Below, in pieces: positions 20,493 through 31,553 of a stretch of DNA of 64,000 nt. Both the position numbers and the translations under genes were made by a program. Location: NCBI GenBank assembly GCA_009829735.1, contig CM020619.1, positions 4,727,727 through 4,791,726 on the forward strand. Reading direction: 5' to 3'. The stretch is from Pyropia yezoensis. Lineage: Eukaryota > Rhodophyta > Bangiophyceae > Bangiales > Bangiaceae. The notes below the pieces were generated by a model. It did not search any database. It had not been told where the DNA came from and worked only from the letters and a program-made list of their open reading frames with translations. Numbering within the stretch: the first letter of the stretch is position 1; each line of letters starts with the position of its first letter.

Positions 20493-21523
20493 TTATTTGA
20501 TCCCGTTGCCCTTGGAGGCGATGAAGGCCGCTACTCGACGGGGCATGGAGTCAATAAGGGTCTTGAGGACGCGTCCGGTATGACCGTCCGCTCCTCGCAA
20601 AGAGCCACAAAGTGTTCGACCTTGTTCTTGGGGGCTGTCTCCTGCGCGCGCATACAGCGGTCCAGCTCGTTCCAGGCGTTCTTAATGGGGTTGAGGTCGG
20701 GGCTTTGCCCCACCCAAGGAAGTACCTTGAACCCCAGCGCGGCCTTGGCCGCCTTCCTGCGCTTGGATGCGTGGCAAGGCGCCAAATCCTCTTGCAGCCA
20801 GGCCCCGCCAGAGGACCCAAAGTGGGCCATCAGGTGGTGGTAGACCTCCTGCTCCAGCAGACGCTCGTACTGCGCGGACTCCATGGAACCATGCACCCGA
20901 TAAAGCGGGGTGCGCCCGCGAGACGAGAAGCCGGCCCACACCATGACCGACTGCCTCCCGCTCTTGAACGGTGGCCGCACGCAGCCTGGCAGGAAGCGCT
21001 CCTCCGGCTTGCTGCACACCCGGGCACGCGACGGCCGTCGCACCTCAAACGAGCTCTCGTCCGTGAACAGCACAAAGTTCCACTCCAGGTCCCAGGGGTG
21101 CCGCTCCGTCACCCACCTCACCCGCTTGGCCTTGTTGGCGTCGGAGACCCACGGCTTGACGGCCGGCGCCATGGAGCTAAACCCTTGCGCCTGCATGGCG
21201 CGGCGCACCGTGCGGGGGCTGACGGGCTTGGTCCGCCCCACGTTGACGAGCTCGGTGATGGTGGAGAGGGAGCTAAAGCGGTTGGCCTTCATCGGCCGAG
21301 AGAGGGCCCGCAGGTCCCGCTGGCTCAGAGCGCGGGGGCGGCCACGGTTCTCACGTGCCGGGGCACCGGCGCCGCTGCACACCTTCTTGGCCACATGGGC
21401 AACGGTGCTCTTCTTGAAGTCGAGCGCGGCCGCAATGGCCCCGTTGCTGTTGCTCTTTGACGCCATCTCCTTGATGGCAGCGGTCTGCTGGCTCGTCAGG
21501 GACACCCGGTTGTGACCTGCCAT
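20493..21523 (-). pseudogene. Tc1/mariner-type transposase, inactivated
   Basis: From ATG 21523: N-terminal paired helix-turn-helix (RVSLTSQQTAAIKEM, then GRPRALSQRDLRALSRPM and SPRTVRRAMQAQGFSS), then the DDE domain with FTDESSF (first Asp) and LQEDLAPCHAS (second Asp). Exactly 34 residues later, in DLNPIKNAW, the third catalytic Glu is Lys (DD34K). The frame then slips near 20580-20600: the open frame ends at 20531, while the expected C-terminus (TLIDSMPRRVAAFIASKGNG) is found one base out of phase and ends at 20493. Both lesions predict an inactive enzyme. Terminal inverted repeats were not found by eye. Confidence 0.9.
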
Positions 21524-22026
21524 GGTTGCGATTTTTTTTCTTTCTCGGCCGTAATGCATGTGGAGGACGTCTTTATAGCGGTCGGAGGTCGCCTGGTGTG
21601 GCGGCGCTTCCCCTAAAAAATGTGGTCCTGAGTGCATCTGGAGCGAGATATAGCACGAGATTGCAGCAAAGTCCAGGCATGGGACCCGGGATTTCCGACG
21701 GTGGACAAACGAATTTTGGCCGGCAAATATACAGACTTCCGAGAGGGCCGGCTCTACGTACGTATGTATGTCTATGTAATCGAGGCATACATCATCGTAC
21801 ATGGATACTAACAAAACTTACGACGCATTTATCTGTCGTAATACAAAGTGGCCTCTCTCAGGATCAGATTGCCCTGCAACCGGCACCGGCAACCATTCTA
21901 CCTCAATATCTATACTGACGCCGTGCTGCGGCCCGTCGACCGCCTCCCTTTCGAACCGACCACCCCTCTGGCAGATTATGTACCCCCTCCCCCGACCATC
22001 CCTCGTGCCCCCCCGCCCCTGTATAG
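21524..22026. other. Flank of the Tc1 copy; no gene
   Basis: About 500 bases of near-balanced composition between the transposase start and the next TIR element. It holds TACGTACGTATGTATGTC-like sequence at 21759-21775 and no supported coding region. It should contain the right end of the Tc1 element, which I could not define. Confidence 0.4.
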
Positions 22027-23094
22027 TAGGCTTAGGTATCACGCCTTTGCCTCTACCCCCCCCGCCAATGAATGGCCGCGCATGCAGTTCTTTGAGCGCC
22101 AGAGGGCAGCGGAGAATTCCAGGTCAGAGGGTGAGCGTGTAGGCCTCTTCAGGTAGGCCTCGTTGTCGCTATATCCCCGGTAATCTCATGGAAAGTCTAG
22201 CCTTGCCACTATCACCGCTGCGGCGTGCGGAGCCCCCGCTCATCTAGCCCCGCTTCTGCTGAAGCTACTACTACTACTGACTCGAACAGCGTTGGCTGCC
22301 GTCGCCTCCACCGGCGCTGACCATCACCGCCGCCGCGGCGACCGGCCCCATAAATGGACGGCTACATCTCGTCGGAAAGGGACTGCATGAGGTGGCGTAA
22401 GCCGCAGCGGGCCTCCGCCGCCCGCTGAGGATTACTGGCAGCGTTCTGGTTTGCCCCCCTCAGGACCTACGACGAGGAGAGTAGCACATTGGCAGAGGTG
22501 GGGCGGAGGGCATCGGCGAGAGTCGAATGAGGCTGCGAGTGTTCTTGCTTTGGTACGGCATTGACTCCGCAATGCCATGTACTTGGGGACTCTCTTAAGA
22601 AAATAAGTGGGTAGGCTACTCTATACGTGACACGCGGACAAAAGGGCGTGATAACGACGTGATCGGGCGTGATTGGGTGTGATCGCTCGTCTGTAGAACA
22701 ATGGGTATCTGCTGCATGTCCACTCTCAGGGAACACTCGCCAAGGGGGATCGGCACCAACGTCACCGGGAGGCCAAGGTTGCTGTCCTTGGAGCGCAAGC
22801 CACGGGACCAAGATGGGAGCCCAAATGGGAGGGGCTTGTTGCTCTACCATGGCCGGCGGTGGATTCGCCGCCAGCCCCCTCGATATAAACTCTCGGAGAC
22901 ACCACTAACTACCCTCCACCCCAAGATGCAAGTCCCTCTGGTCATACGTAACTTATAGATACCGTGACCAATACGGACTCCCAAATTGAAAGTTAAGGGT
23001 TCGAAGTAGTCCCCCCTATATTAGGGTCACAATACGGTCATCCATTTTGCAGCAACGTCACGCCCCGGCTTCTGGGGCGTGATACCCAAGCCTA
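22027..23094. mobile_element. ~700-bp TIR element, copy 1, interrupted by a solo LTR
   Basis: The left end TAGGCTTAGGTATCACGCC (22027-22045) and the inverted right end (23076-23094, TAGGCTTGGGTATCACGCC) match at 18 of 19 bases. Without the LTR and its duplication the element is about 700 bases. It is non-coding, with repeated GGGCGTGAT motifs near the right end. An inverted second copy lies at 30873-31553. I saw no clear target duplication outside the ends. Confidence 0.8.
22692..23054. repeat. Solo LTR (363 bp) of the element 1/2 Ty3 family
   Basis: Starts TGTAGAACAAT and ends in a diverged TTTTGCAGCA. It is collinear with the LTRs at 35065, 45593 and 54401 (inverted). It is flanked by TCGTC and ACGTC, a 5-bp target duplication with one change. 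The second copy of the host TIR element lacks the insert and shows the intact ACGTC, confirming the site. It arose by LTR-LTR recombination that removed the internal region. Confidence 0.92.
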
Positions 23095-24894
23095 CCCCAG
23101 ATGAATCCGAAGCCCGCCCTGTGCTGCGTGGCGACGGGCGGGGGCTACAAGTCTCATGGCGCCCCGGACCTTCCGTTCCAGCCTGAGGTCAGGTCGAGCG
23201 GGCGATTCGACCGCTTCTCCGAGAAAGCAATGCAGGCTACAGGTGAAGAAACGCAGGTTACGAGTGCACTGTCGGACAAGAGCTTGGCCCTTCAAGTACG
23301 ATTTTCAAGACGGGCCACCCCCACCTGTCATACTTCCAGATACAGGCAGTCGATGCGGATTGCATAAGGATCCCGCCAGGAGCGCTGGCCCCTCCCGCCC
23401 CCCCCACGGCCAAGGCACGAGACGGCACAGGAAGTGGCCATCTACGTGTCAGGAATTGAGCCGTCAGCGCTCCGCGCCGCAACCAGGCTCCGATGAGGTT
23501 CCGAGGCATCCGCGGCTGGGACCAATCACTGGCGTGAATTTGAAATTTCGCATCGGCAGCGCCGCGCGCAGCCAATACTAGCTCCTTCCTGCGCTCTCGA
23601 CCCGCCGACGCCGCCAAAAGAATGCATCAGGGGGTGTGGCGCGGCCGCCAGCGGGTGGCTGTCCGACGTCTATCCGACCATGCGCGTCCCGCACGGGTCA
23701 CGCGTAGGCACTGCTGTTCGACCGTCTCGCCCCCCTTCTCGACGCGTCTGGGGCCCGAAAACGCCCCGCCTTCCCGGCCCCGAGACTGGGGCGCGCGCGC
23801 ACGGCTGGCTGTGGAACAACGAAGAAGGAGATTTCGGAGAGTCGGAATCGAGACCGGGCCCTTAAGAAGTAAGCGGGATGGCGCGCTCAAACTACTAGGC
23901 AACTGGGTGAAATCCCTGACGTCGCGGGCCAGATTTGGGGTTTTGTCCCCATCTCATTTCCATTACCTACCTTTTAGGTAAGCCGATCGGTGATTATGTA
24001 TTATGCTACACTGGCCACTCAGTGCTCGCCCCCTCCCCCGCCCCCATTGGTGGAAGAGGGGAGCAAGGCGTGGGCGCGGGTCGCATCGAGAGGGGGGGGG
24101 GACAAGAGAAGGCAGGCGGCCATCGTACCCCGGCCGCCGTGACGGGGGGGGGGTGAAGTGGCTTGACGGCCACGAGTTGGGCCGGGTGCGGGGGGGCGGT
24201 GGGCGAGGGTGGATTGGACCGGCTCAAAAAGGCCACACCCCGCACGCCCACCGCCACCACCCGCGCCACCCGCCCCGTCGCCGCCGACCACATCCCTTGG
24301 ACTCTTTCCTACTCCGCTGCTGCGGTGGTCGCTCCCTCGGCCCTCCACAACGATCCCGGTGCATGCGCGCGCTCCATAATCATTTACCCTAACCCCCTCG
24401 CTGTGTCTCAGCCTCCGGCTCTTCCTTCTCCCCTTACCCACGGCAACCATTTTCCGCGTCTTGGCCGTGGCCGTCACCGCGCTTTTGCTGCGCCTTTTCT
24501 ATTTTCGTTGCTGACCGTGTCCGCTGTCTCCTTGAAGGTTGTCCTCGGGGTGCTATGCTTTTTGTTTGTCTTCTTTGCGCGCATGTCCTGTGCTGTGCGC
24601 CGTTTCTGCACGTGTTGTGTTGCTCTTCTCTGTCGCTGTTGCTGCTTTGTTTGCATGTCCTGTGTTGTGCGCCGTTTCCGCACGTGCTTTGTTTCTCTCG
24701 TCTGTAACTATTGCTTCTGTGTGTCTTGTACTGGTCTAAGCTGCTGATCTTCTGATATTCGTAGAAGTGCCACTTTTCTTCCTGTATCTCTTGCTGCTTC
24801 ATGGTCTCTGAGAGCGTTGTAGGCGGGTGGGGGTGACAACCCCGCCGGGTGACGGGAGTGGATGGGCGTGATCATTGTGGACGTCTACTAGCGG
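23095..24894. other. Intergenic region with a short tandem duplication
   Basis: No gene supported. Open frames here are short and unrelated to known families as far as I can see. A 72-bp unit beginning GCATGTCCTGTG is duplicated in tandem at 24581 and 24653. Composition changes from GC-rich (23.4-24.3 kb) to T-rich (24.5-24.8 kb). Confidence 0.5.
24581..24724. repeat. Tandem duplication, 72-bp unit, 2 copies
   Basis: GCATGTCCTGTG(C/T)TGTGCGCCGTTTC opens both copies, which then drift apart. The open frames that cross it are a by-product of the repeat. Confidence 0.75.
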
Positions 24895-25325
24895 TTGTAC
24901 TATGGGGAGGTTGCTCTCGTTACGTTGAGAAGCGGAAGAAGTGCAAGCGGTACCCACGCTGTCCCTGCTGTGGGGCAAATCCCCCACCACGAAACCAGAG
25001 GATGATGTGTGGGCCAACAGTTCCTTGGTCGGGACGAGGAGGTGAGGCCAAGCCCCGCTGTTCCACCCCTTGTCCCCCCAGGGTCCCCTCAGAGTCTCGC
25101 CACTTGAAATCTTCCACCCCAGCACCTGCCCATCGGGCCACACGACAATTGAAGACGATAAAATGCAGAAAAACTTCAAATCCAAGCTGGACTTACTACG
25201 AAGCTAACTGTCCCTGATTTAGGGAATACGGACCCAAATGCATGGGGAGAAACGGGTCTGACTAGCGGTCTGCCGCCCCTTGTATGGCACATCCTGCCCC
25301 CTACCTGGGGTCAGTACTGCCACGC
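24895..25325 (+). repeat. LTR and flanking-internal fragment of the second Ty3 family
   Basis: Collinear with 52690-53090: GGAAGAAGTGCAAG, TGTCCCTGCTGTGGGGCAAA, TTCCTTGGTCGGGACG, GAATACGGACCCAAATGCA and TGCCGCCC(C/T)TTG(T/C)ATGGCAC occur in the same order. It breaks off at 25325, exactly where the Harbinger-type coding sequence becomes recognisable. The two were joined by insertion or recombination. Confidence 0.75.
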
Positions 25326-26217
25326 TATGGGCGCGGGTTCCATCGAGCAGCATGTATGTCCGAGCGGTGCTTCTGGCGGCTGGTCGAGATGGTACGCCCG
25401 CACATGCGCCAACATGCGGTCACCCTTGCGTGCCAGGTCTTTGTCAGCGTGCGCGACCACGCCGGCGCCAGCTATTTGGACATCCATGCTGCGACGGGTA
25501 TATCGCACGCGTCGTTCTTTGATATCGTTTGGGACTTCACTGATGCGGTTTTGAGTGCCCCGGGGCTGAAGGTACGCATGCTGCTGAGGGATGCTGCCTG
25601 GCGGGAAAAAGCGGCGGTGGGACTTCAGAGCCGCGGGAACAACCCCCTCGACAAACATCATTGGGGCCCTCGATGGCATTGCCGTGCGCCAAGAGCAGCC
25701 GATGGTCTTGGATGTTACGTGCCCTAAGGACTACTGGTGCCGGGAGGGATTGTTTTCTTTGAACGTTCAGGCCACATGCGACACGAATTACGAGTTTTTT
25801 TGGGTGAGCCGCCGCACGCCAGGGTCGTCTCATGACGCGATGGCTTGGGCGTGTAGTGACCTCGGGCAACTCCTCAAGGACAAACGTCATCCGATGGTGG
25901 ATTTACTTAGAGCCGGCTTTTACGCAGCTTTTGTGGCGGTGGGGAGTATTTTTGCGGGCTCTGCGGATGCCATTTGGTAAGCGCACTCTTGTCATCCAGG
26001 TCGCCTTCATGTTGCACAACCTGTGCCGCGCAAATGACGCCTCTCCACTGAAGGACTTTGGACGTGGTGACAGTGCGTATGAGGCTACCTGTGCTGGAAT
26101 AGTCTGCCCGTGGCAGGCGCCGCGTCGACGGCGCGGAGCGGGCTCCAATCTGCGACGGCGGATGCCCGCCGCGGTGCGGAACAGCGGGCGCGTTCATCCC
26201 CCGGTTCACGGTGAGTA
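25326..26217 (+). pseudogene. PIF/Harbinger (HARBI1-like) transposase, broken
   Basis: DDE_Tnp_4 motifs run in order through three frames. The first is YGRGFHRAACMSERCFWRLV. The second has NIIGALDGIAV (first catalytic Asp), YWCREGLFSLNVQATCDTNY, EFFWVSRRTPG and SSHDAMAW (second Asp). The third has QLLWRWGVFLRALRMPFG and TLVIQVAFMLHNLC, the family's C-terminal block. Frame changes lie near 25620-25650 and 25930. The stretch that should carry the third catalytic residue (the VERAFG region) is missing or garbled at the second. The N-terminus abuts a retrotransposon fragment and may be truncated. It faces the spliced minus-strand gene at 26280, as in two-gene Harbinger elements. Confidence 0.88.
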
Positions 26218-26279
26218 GGTCATCATGGGCAACACGCGCTGTTGTATTGCTTCTTAATACCCCACACTATGGTATCAGT

Positions 26280-27742
26280 CTAGTCTTCGTTCACACCCTC
26301 ATCTTCGGGCTGAGACGCGCGCTCGGGCCCACCAAGTGCACTCACATCACTTCCTGGACCTCCATTGTCTGCTGGACCGCTTCGCGCACCATCATCAGCG
26401 GCTAGTCGTGCCCTCTTGGCCGTAGCAGTCTCTGCGCCGCGCTCATTGCTGCACTCTAGCATCTGGTGCTTGAGCGCGTCGATGATGATGTCCAAGTTTT
26501 CGGCCGCCTTCGCCGACGCCAACGCCGGCGCCAGGTTGCTGACCATAGAGCTGGGCAGCCGCCGGCGAGATGACTCAGTTATGGTCGCTGAAGAAGCTGC
26601 CATGGAGGACAACATTGACGACCGCTCGCGCTGGTGGCGCTTGGCAGCGGCCGCAGGGGTGTTCGAAAGCCTGCGTGACGCAGGCTTGGAGATGAGCGCC
26701 CCGGTCGCAGCTCCGTCCGACGGACGGAAGCTGGCGCTCTCAGTGCCGACACCACCGTCCAACTCCTTGCAGACCAGCTTGATCAGCATATCGCGATCGC
26801 GGTACACTACGTGCATGCATTGCAGCAACAGGTCACCCTTGAAAATTTGGTTGAAAGCCGACGGGTCGTTCTGCCCGCTCTGGTCAAAGTTCTCGAGGAC
26901 TGGGTGCATTTTGGCGTTGATCTTTTAAGAAGCAAGCCAAGCAGCCAAATCACAAAGCAGCATGCATCGAACGGTCGAGTCATTTATCACAGGGACTGGC
27001 AAGAGACGAGGAGGAAATACCACGCGCGGATGCGGAGTAGCGGGGCTCTAGATTCCGTCATGGTTACTTACCTCAGCGAATTTGGACTTGAGCCTACTTC
27101 CCAACCGGGCATGAGGGTGCAGGTTGGGATTCATCTCAAAGTCCTTGCACTCGGCTGGGGGATTGAACATCTCAATGTAGTCGTTGAACTCGGGCGCTAC
27201 CATGGTGGCCCACACGTTCCGCCTGGCCACTCGTGCATCAAGCTGCTGGCGAGTGAGCGGCCCCCTGGACGCATACACCCCAGCGGCCACGCCTGGCTGG
27301 CACATGACATGGAAAAGCCGACAAAATTCATAGTTAGTGAACCATGATGCTTGCGGTCGCGGAGCCGGCGTCTCACGGGAGCATTGATCGCTCGAGGTGG
27401 CGCAGAAGGACCAGCACGTCGGGGTGAGCGCGTAGGAGGTCGGCTTGGCCGGGTGGGTGAGTTCCGACGACCGTCGTCCAGAGCAGCAGCGTCAGGCGCA
27501 CGAGCGGTCGCGAGCGGAGGGGAAGGTGGTGGGTCGCCGGGCAAGGGCCCTATTGCACCGTGGCCGCTCGTGGGGGGCGTGGTAGACAGGCGGCCGCTCA
27601 GTTGGTGAGGCGCGGCCGGGCGGGGTTCGGGGAACGGTGCACCAGGAAGCAGGCCACTCGTAGAGGCAGTCGGAGCAAACGACGTCGCACACCCACTAGG
27701 AAGTGCTGGAGGTGAGACAGTTGCTAAGAAGTTGCTGTCCAA
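26280..27742 (-). CDS. Spliced Harbinger-associated second protein (5' end incomplete)
   Basis: Three exons on the minus strand: 27742-27377, 27296-27072 and 26921-26280. Each join is phase 0, with donors GTGAGA (27376-27371) and GTAAGT (27071-27066), acceptors CCAG and TTAAAAG, and a CTAAC branch-like site in the first intron. The product is about 410 residues: a Pro/Arg-rich N-terminus, then TRQQLDARVARRNVWATMVA and EFNDYIEMFNPPAECKDFEM, then FNQIFKGDLLLQCMHVVYRD and a Ser/Ala-rich tail. Exon 1 has no ATG (the frame opens after a stop upstream), so a further 5' exon is likely. It converges on the broken transposase with 60 bases between, as expected for the Myb/SANT-like partner gene of Harbinger elements, but I cannot see a clear Myb signature. 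Confidence 0.6.
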
Positions 27743-30700
27743 GCGCTTGCTGAGCCCGTGGGCAGAGCGACCCGCTACAATGCAGGCTCCGCGCAGCTAC
27801 CTATTACTGACGCGGTCCTTGCTGGCATCCTGCCGTCGCCGCAGCGGACGGGTTGATGACGAGGTAGGGCCCGAGGTGGCAGAGCGTCGGCGTGGCAGCG
27901 TGGGTACTGCGGAACTGGGTAGGACGTGGCGGGCTGGTGTGGAGTCACTGGGGGCAGCGGGCGAGCGGGCAGACTCAGAGCGGGGGGGAGGGGGAGGAGG
28001 GTCGGATGGGGTGGAGGAAGGAGCAGACGCCGAAGGGGGGCAGGGCACGGCAGCACCTGAAAGGGGGCGAAGGAGCGGGGCCTTAGTCTGAGTCATTCAT
28101 TGCAGCAACGTGGTGGGTACCGTGCGATGGGGATAAAGTGGAAAAAAAAGCAGCACGCCGACGAGGGACCACTGTTATACGATCAGAGCTCCTTCGCTTG
28201 TGGACGACCGACCGCGCGCGACGCACTCAATGCCACCGTCTCCGCCCCCTTCTCGCGCATCCACTGCGGGAAGTTCTTGGCACACCCCTTGCGTGCAAGA
28301 CCGCTGCCTCCGCCGCCCTCGACGGAGGGTGGGGTCGGCCTGACGAGAGCACCTGCTCTGAAAATGGGAGAAGGAAGGAAGGTGGACGCAGCCAAATGAA
28401 GGAAAACAACATATGTACGATCACGAACACTGGACACCAGAAGCAGTGGAGCGATGGCGCGAAAATGACGGGAGCGCATAGAAGTAAAGTACAAGGATGG
28501 GCAGGGGGGCGGGGGGGGGGACGGGGGAGGGGAGGACAAGCGCACACGCGAAAATCGTCCACCCGATATTGTACAGTGGATGGAGATCGCGGCGGATGTG
28601 CGCCGAGTGATGTTCAATGAGGGTGGGGAGGGGGGGGGGGCGGGGGGGGGGGACACAGGCAAAAGGGCAGAGCGGTTGCCAATAAGAAACGGGCGACTCA
28701 ACCCTCGACCGAGAGCGCGGTCACCTGTTTGTGGAATAAGTGTTGCTCAATAACGAGGACGTGGGACCGACCGGATGCAAGAGCGGAAAGCGACAGCTTC
28801 TACCGTCAAGGCAAAGAAGATAGTCCTTTATCGCCCGGACGTTCGATCGGAAGCAAGCCAGCCAAGCGGCGGCGGTGTGCCCCTCGTCGAAGGCAAGGGC
28901 GAAACATCATGCCGGTCGGTCGACCGAGCGAATGCCGGACGGCCGATCGCTACGAGTATGGCAAGCAATAAGAAAGATACCTCCAAAGCAAGGACAAATA
29001 AACAAAGCAAAGCAGAAGTAGTTCCCCAAAAAGCGAGCCACAAGCGGTCCCAAACCAACGAGGTTGGGGCCCCAGTCAGAGGGGCTACAAGCCCGTCAAT
29101 ACTAGAATTTGGTACGAACGGCGGATACGCTGCACTGTTCATAAAATGTGAGAGGGAGAGAAAACGCACGCGTCAAAAGCAGGTAAGGGAGCACTGGCCC
29201 GTGGACAAAAATGCTGGCACCTGAAACTGTGGGGCGAGGGCACGAAATGGCGGGAGTGCATAGAAGTAGAATACGAGGGTGGGGGGGGGGGGGGGAGGGG
29301 TAGCAGAGGAAGAGAATAGAAGCACCAACACAAAACCCATGCATCTAAAATCGTACATCGAATGGAGAGCGCGGTGGGAGTGTGCCAAGTAGCTTTCAAA
29401 GAGGTCAACGGGGGGGGGGGGGGGGGAAGGGATGGGATGCCAGGCACAAATACATGCGAGGAGCGCCGAGCGGTAAACAGAAGAGAGTGACGACTCAACC
29501 GACAGAGAGGATATCTTGGTCGGCCGACACACCCCACCATGACGCGACGTGCCGCTGTCCAGTGAGATGCCGTCTTTATCCGCACCCCGCTGCGTACCGT
29601 CCGAGCTCCCGCCTCATGCAAACGCTGTACGCTTCCATCTTCTACATGCCGGCGATCTTCAAACGATTCAAGAGGGACTGCTCCCGCCAGACCGGCTCTC
29701 GATTGTGCACGGGACGTGGAGGGGACAGAGGCTTGGGTGAGAGAAGAAGCAAAACGGGACAGCGCGAGCGTCCACGACGGCCGTCAGAAAGAGCGATGCA
29801 GCTGGGGGGGTGGAGGGCACAGGGGAGGAGAAAATAGGGCACTTAAATCCACCTCTCATACGGTAGCAAAAGGAGAAGCACGTCACCCAACACCACGTCC
29901 CCCCTGCGCACCGCACGCACGCTCGACGCCCCACGCCGAACTTCAAGCACACAGCCCTCGTCTCCAGCACCAGACTGCTGCTGCGAACAAAGGGTGCCGC
30001 AGGTTGCGGCACGAAATGGGTCTCGCGGCATTCCCAAAATAGGCAGACATGGCGCAAGGGGGAGAAAGAGGGAGCAGGGGACGGCAGCGGGGGGCAGGGG
30101 ACGGTTGCGGGAGGCAGGGGATGGCAGGAGGAGGCAAGGGGAGGCCGCGAGAAGCACTGCTTGAGGAGGCGGCACGGGAGGCAGCGGAGAGCGATGGGAC
30201 CGACCCGCAGGTGGACGGTGGGGAAGCTGGACGCGCCCGGTGACGCCGACCAGGCAACGGCCGTGGCTGGACGGGGGGGCAAATGGAGGCAAACGTCGTG
30301 GGAGGCACGCGGGTGCAGGGGGGGGCAGAATGGGGCAGGACAGGAGAGGGCCCACAGATGGGCAGGCTGCAATGAAACGAATGCAGCGGACTAGGTGGGC
30401 GGGAGGTCGGTCGCCCATGCTGAACGCAGGCCAGCTTGTCGAAGAGTGTTCAGCGTAAAAGGTGTCAATATCCACTGGAAGGTACTTCTCGGGAAAGAGA
30501 CCTGCTTAGAAGACAACAAAAACTGTGCAGATGAAGTCCGGAGCAATGAACGGACGGGGGAGACATCCGGTGAGCTCAGATACATTGCACGCTCGCCACG
30601 ATAGAGTTTTGCGGTGCTGTGCAGCCACTCGTATCGCATCCTGCTGCAGCCTGAGTTTGCAACAAACCACGCATGACAAGTGGACTGCAACAGCCAATCC

Positions 30701-30872
30701 CAGAGCGCCACGAGGTTTTGCAAACTCGCTGCCGCAAACTCAGATGTGTCCTCGAACTTCCGTGCATAGCGGACGTGTACGTGACGTGAAGATGTCAAAA
30801 GTCGGCCACTAGACCAAAGCCCACATTGCACGACACGGACACGTATACGTTATACGAGACGCACTATACAGA
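27743..30872. other. Intergenic, purine-rich repeats; no gene
   Basis: No supported gene. Two diverged copies of a ~300-bp segment lie near 28340-28640 and 29110-29410. Each has GGGAG(C/T)GCATAGAAGTA, a G run, TCGT(C/A)CA and an ATGGAGA box in order. GA-rich simple sequence fills 28490-28660, 29280-29430 and 30050-30140. A minus-strand open frame at 30391-30831 (HVRYARKFEDTSEFAAASLQ) has balanced composition but no family I recognise. Confidence 0.45.
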
Positions 30873-31553
30873 AGGCTTGGGTATCACGCCCCCAAAGCCG
30901 GGTCGTGACGTGCAATCACACCCAATCACGCCCGATCACGTCGTAATCACGCCCTTTCGTCCGCGTGTCACGTATAGAGTAGCCTACCCACTTATTTTCT
31001 TAAGAGAGTCCCCAAGTACATGGCATTGCGGAGTCAATGCCGTACCAAAGCAAGAACACTCGCAGCCTCATTCGACTCTCGCCGATGCCCTCCGCCCCAC
31101 CTCTGCCAATGTGCTACTCTCCTCGTCGTAGGTCCTGAGGGGGGCAAACCAGAACGCTGCCAGTAATCCTCAGCGGGCGGCGGAGGCCCGCTGCGGCTTA
31201 CGCCACCTCATGCAGTCCCTTTCCGACGAGATGTAGCCGTCCATTTATGGGGCCGGTCGCCGCGGCGGCGGTGATGGTCAGCGCCGGTGAAGGCGACGGC
31301 AGCCAACGCTCTTCGAGTCAGTAGTAGTAGTAGCTTCAGCAGAAGCGGGGCTAGATGAGCGGGGGCTCCGCACGCCGCAACGGTGGAAGTAACAAGGCTA
31401 GACTTTCCAAGAGATTACCGGGGATATAGCGACAACGAGGCCTACCTGAAGAGGCCTACACGCTCACCCTCTGACCTGGAATTCTCCGCTGCACTCTGGC
31501 GCTCAAAGAACTGCATGCGCGGCCAATCATTGGCGGGGGGGGTAGAGGCAAGG
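30873..31553. mobile_element. ~700-bp TIR element, copy 2 (inverted, uninterrupted)
   Basis: Reverse complement of 22027-23094 minus the solo LTR. It keeps the AGGCTTGGGTATCACGCC end at 30873 and the empty ACGTC site. The other end is lost after about 31553, where the match to copy 1 stops. It is non-coding. Confidence 0.85.

Noticed and set aside
24895-25217. A host zinc-binding protein with CxxC-like motifs (KKCKRYPRCPCCGANPPP)
   Set aside because: The same nucleotide sequence recurs at 52690-53090 and, inverted, at 46395-46584 as LTR sequence, so the apparent motif is LTR DNA read in a frame.
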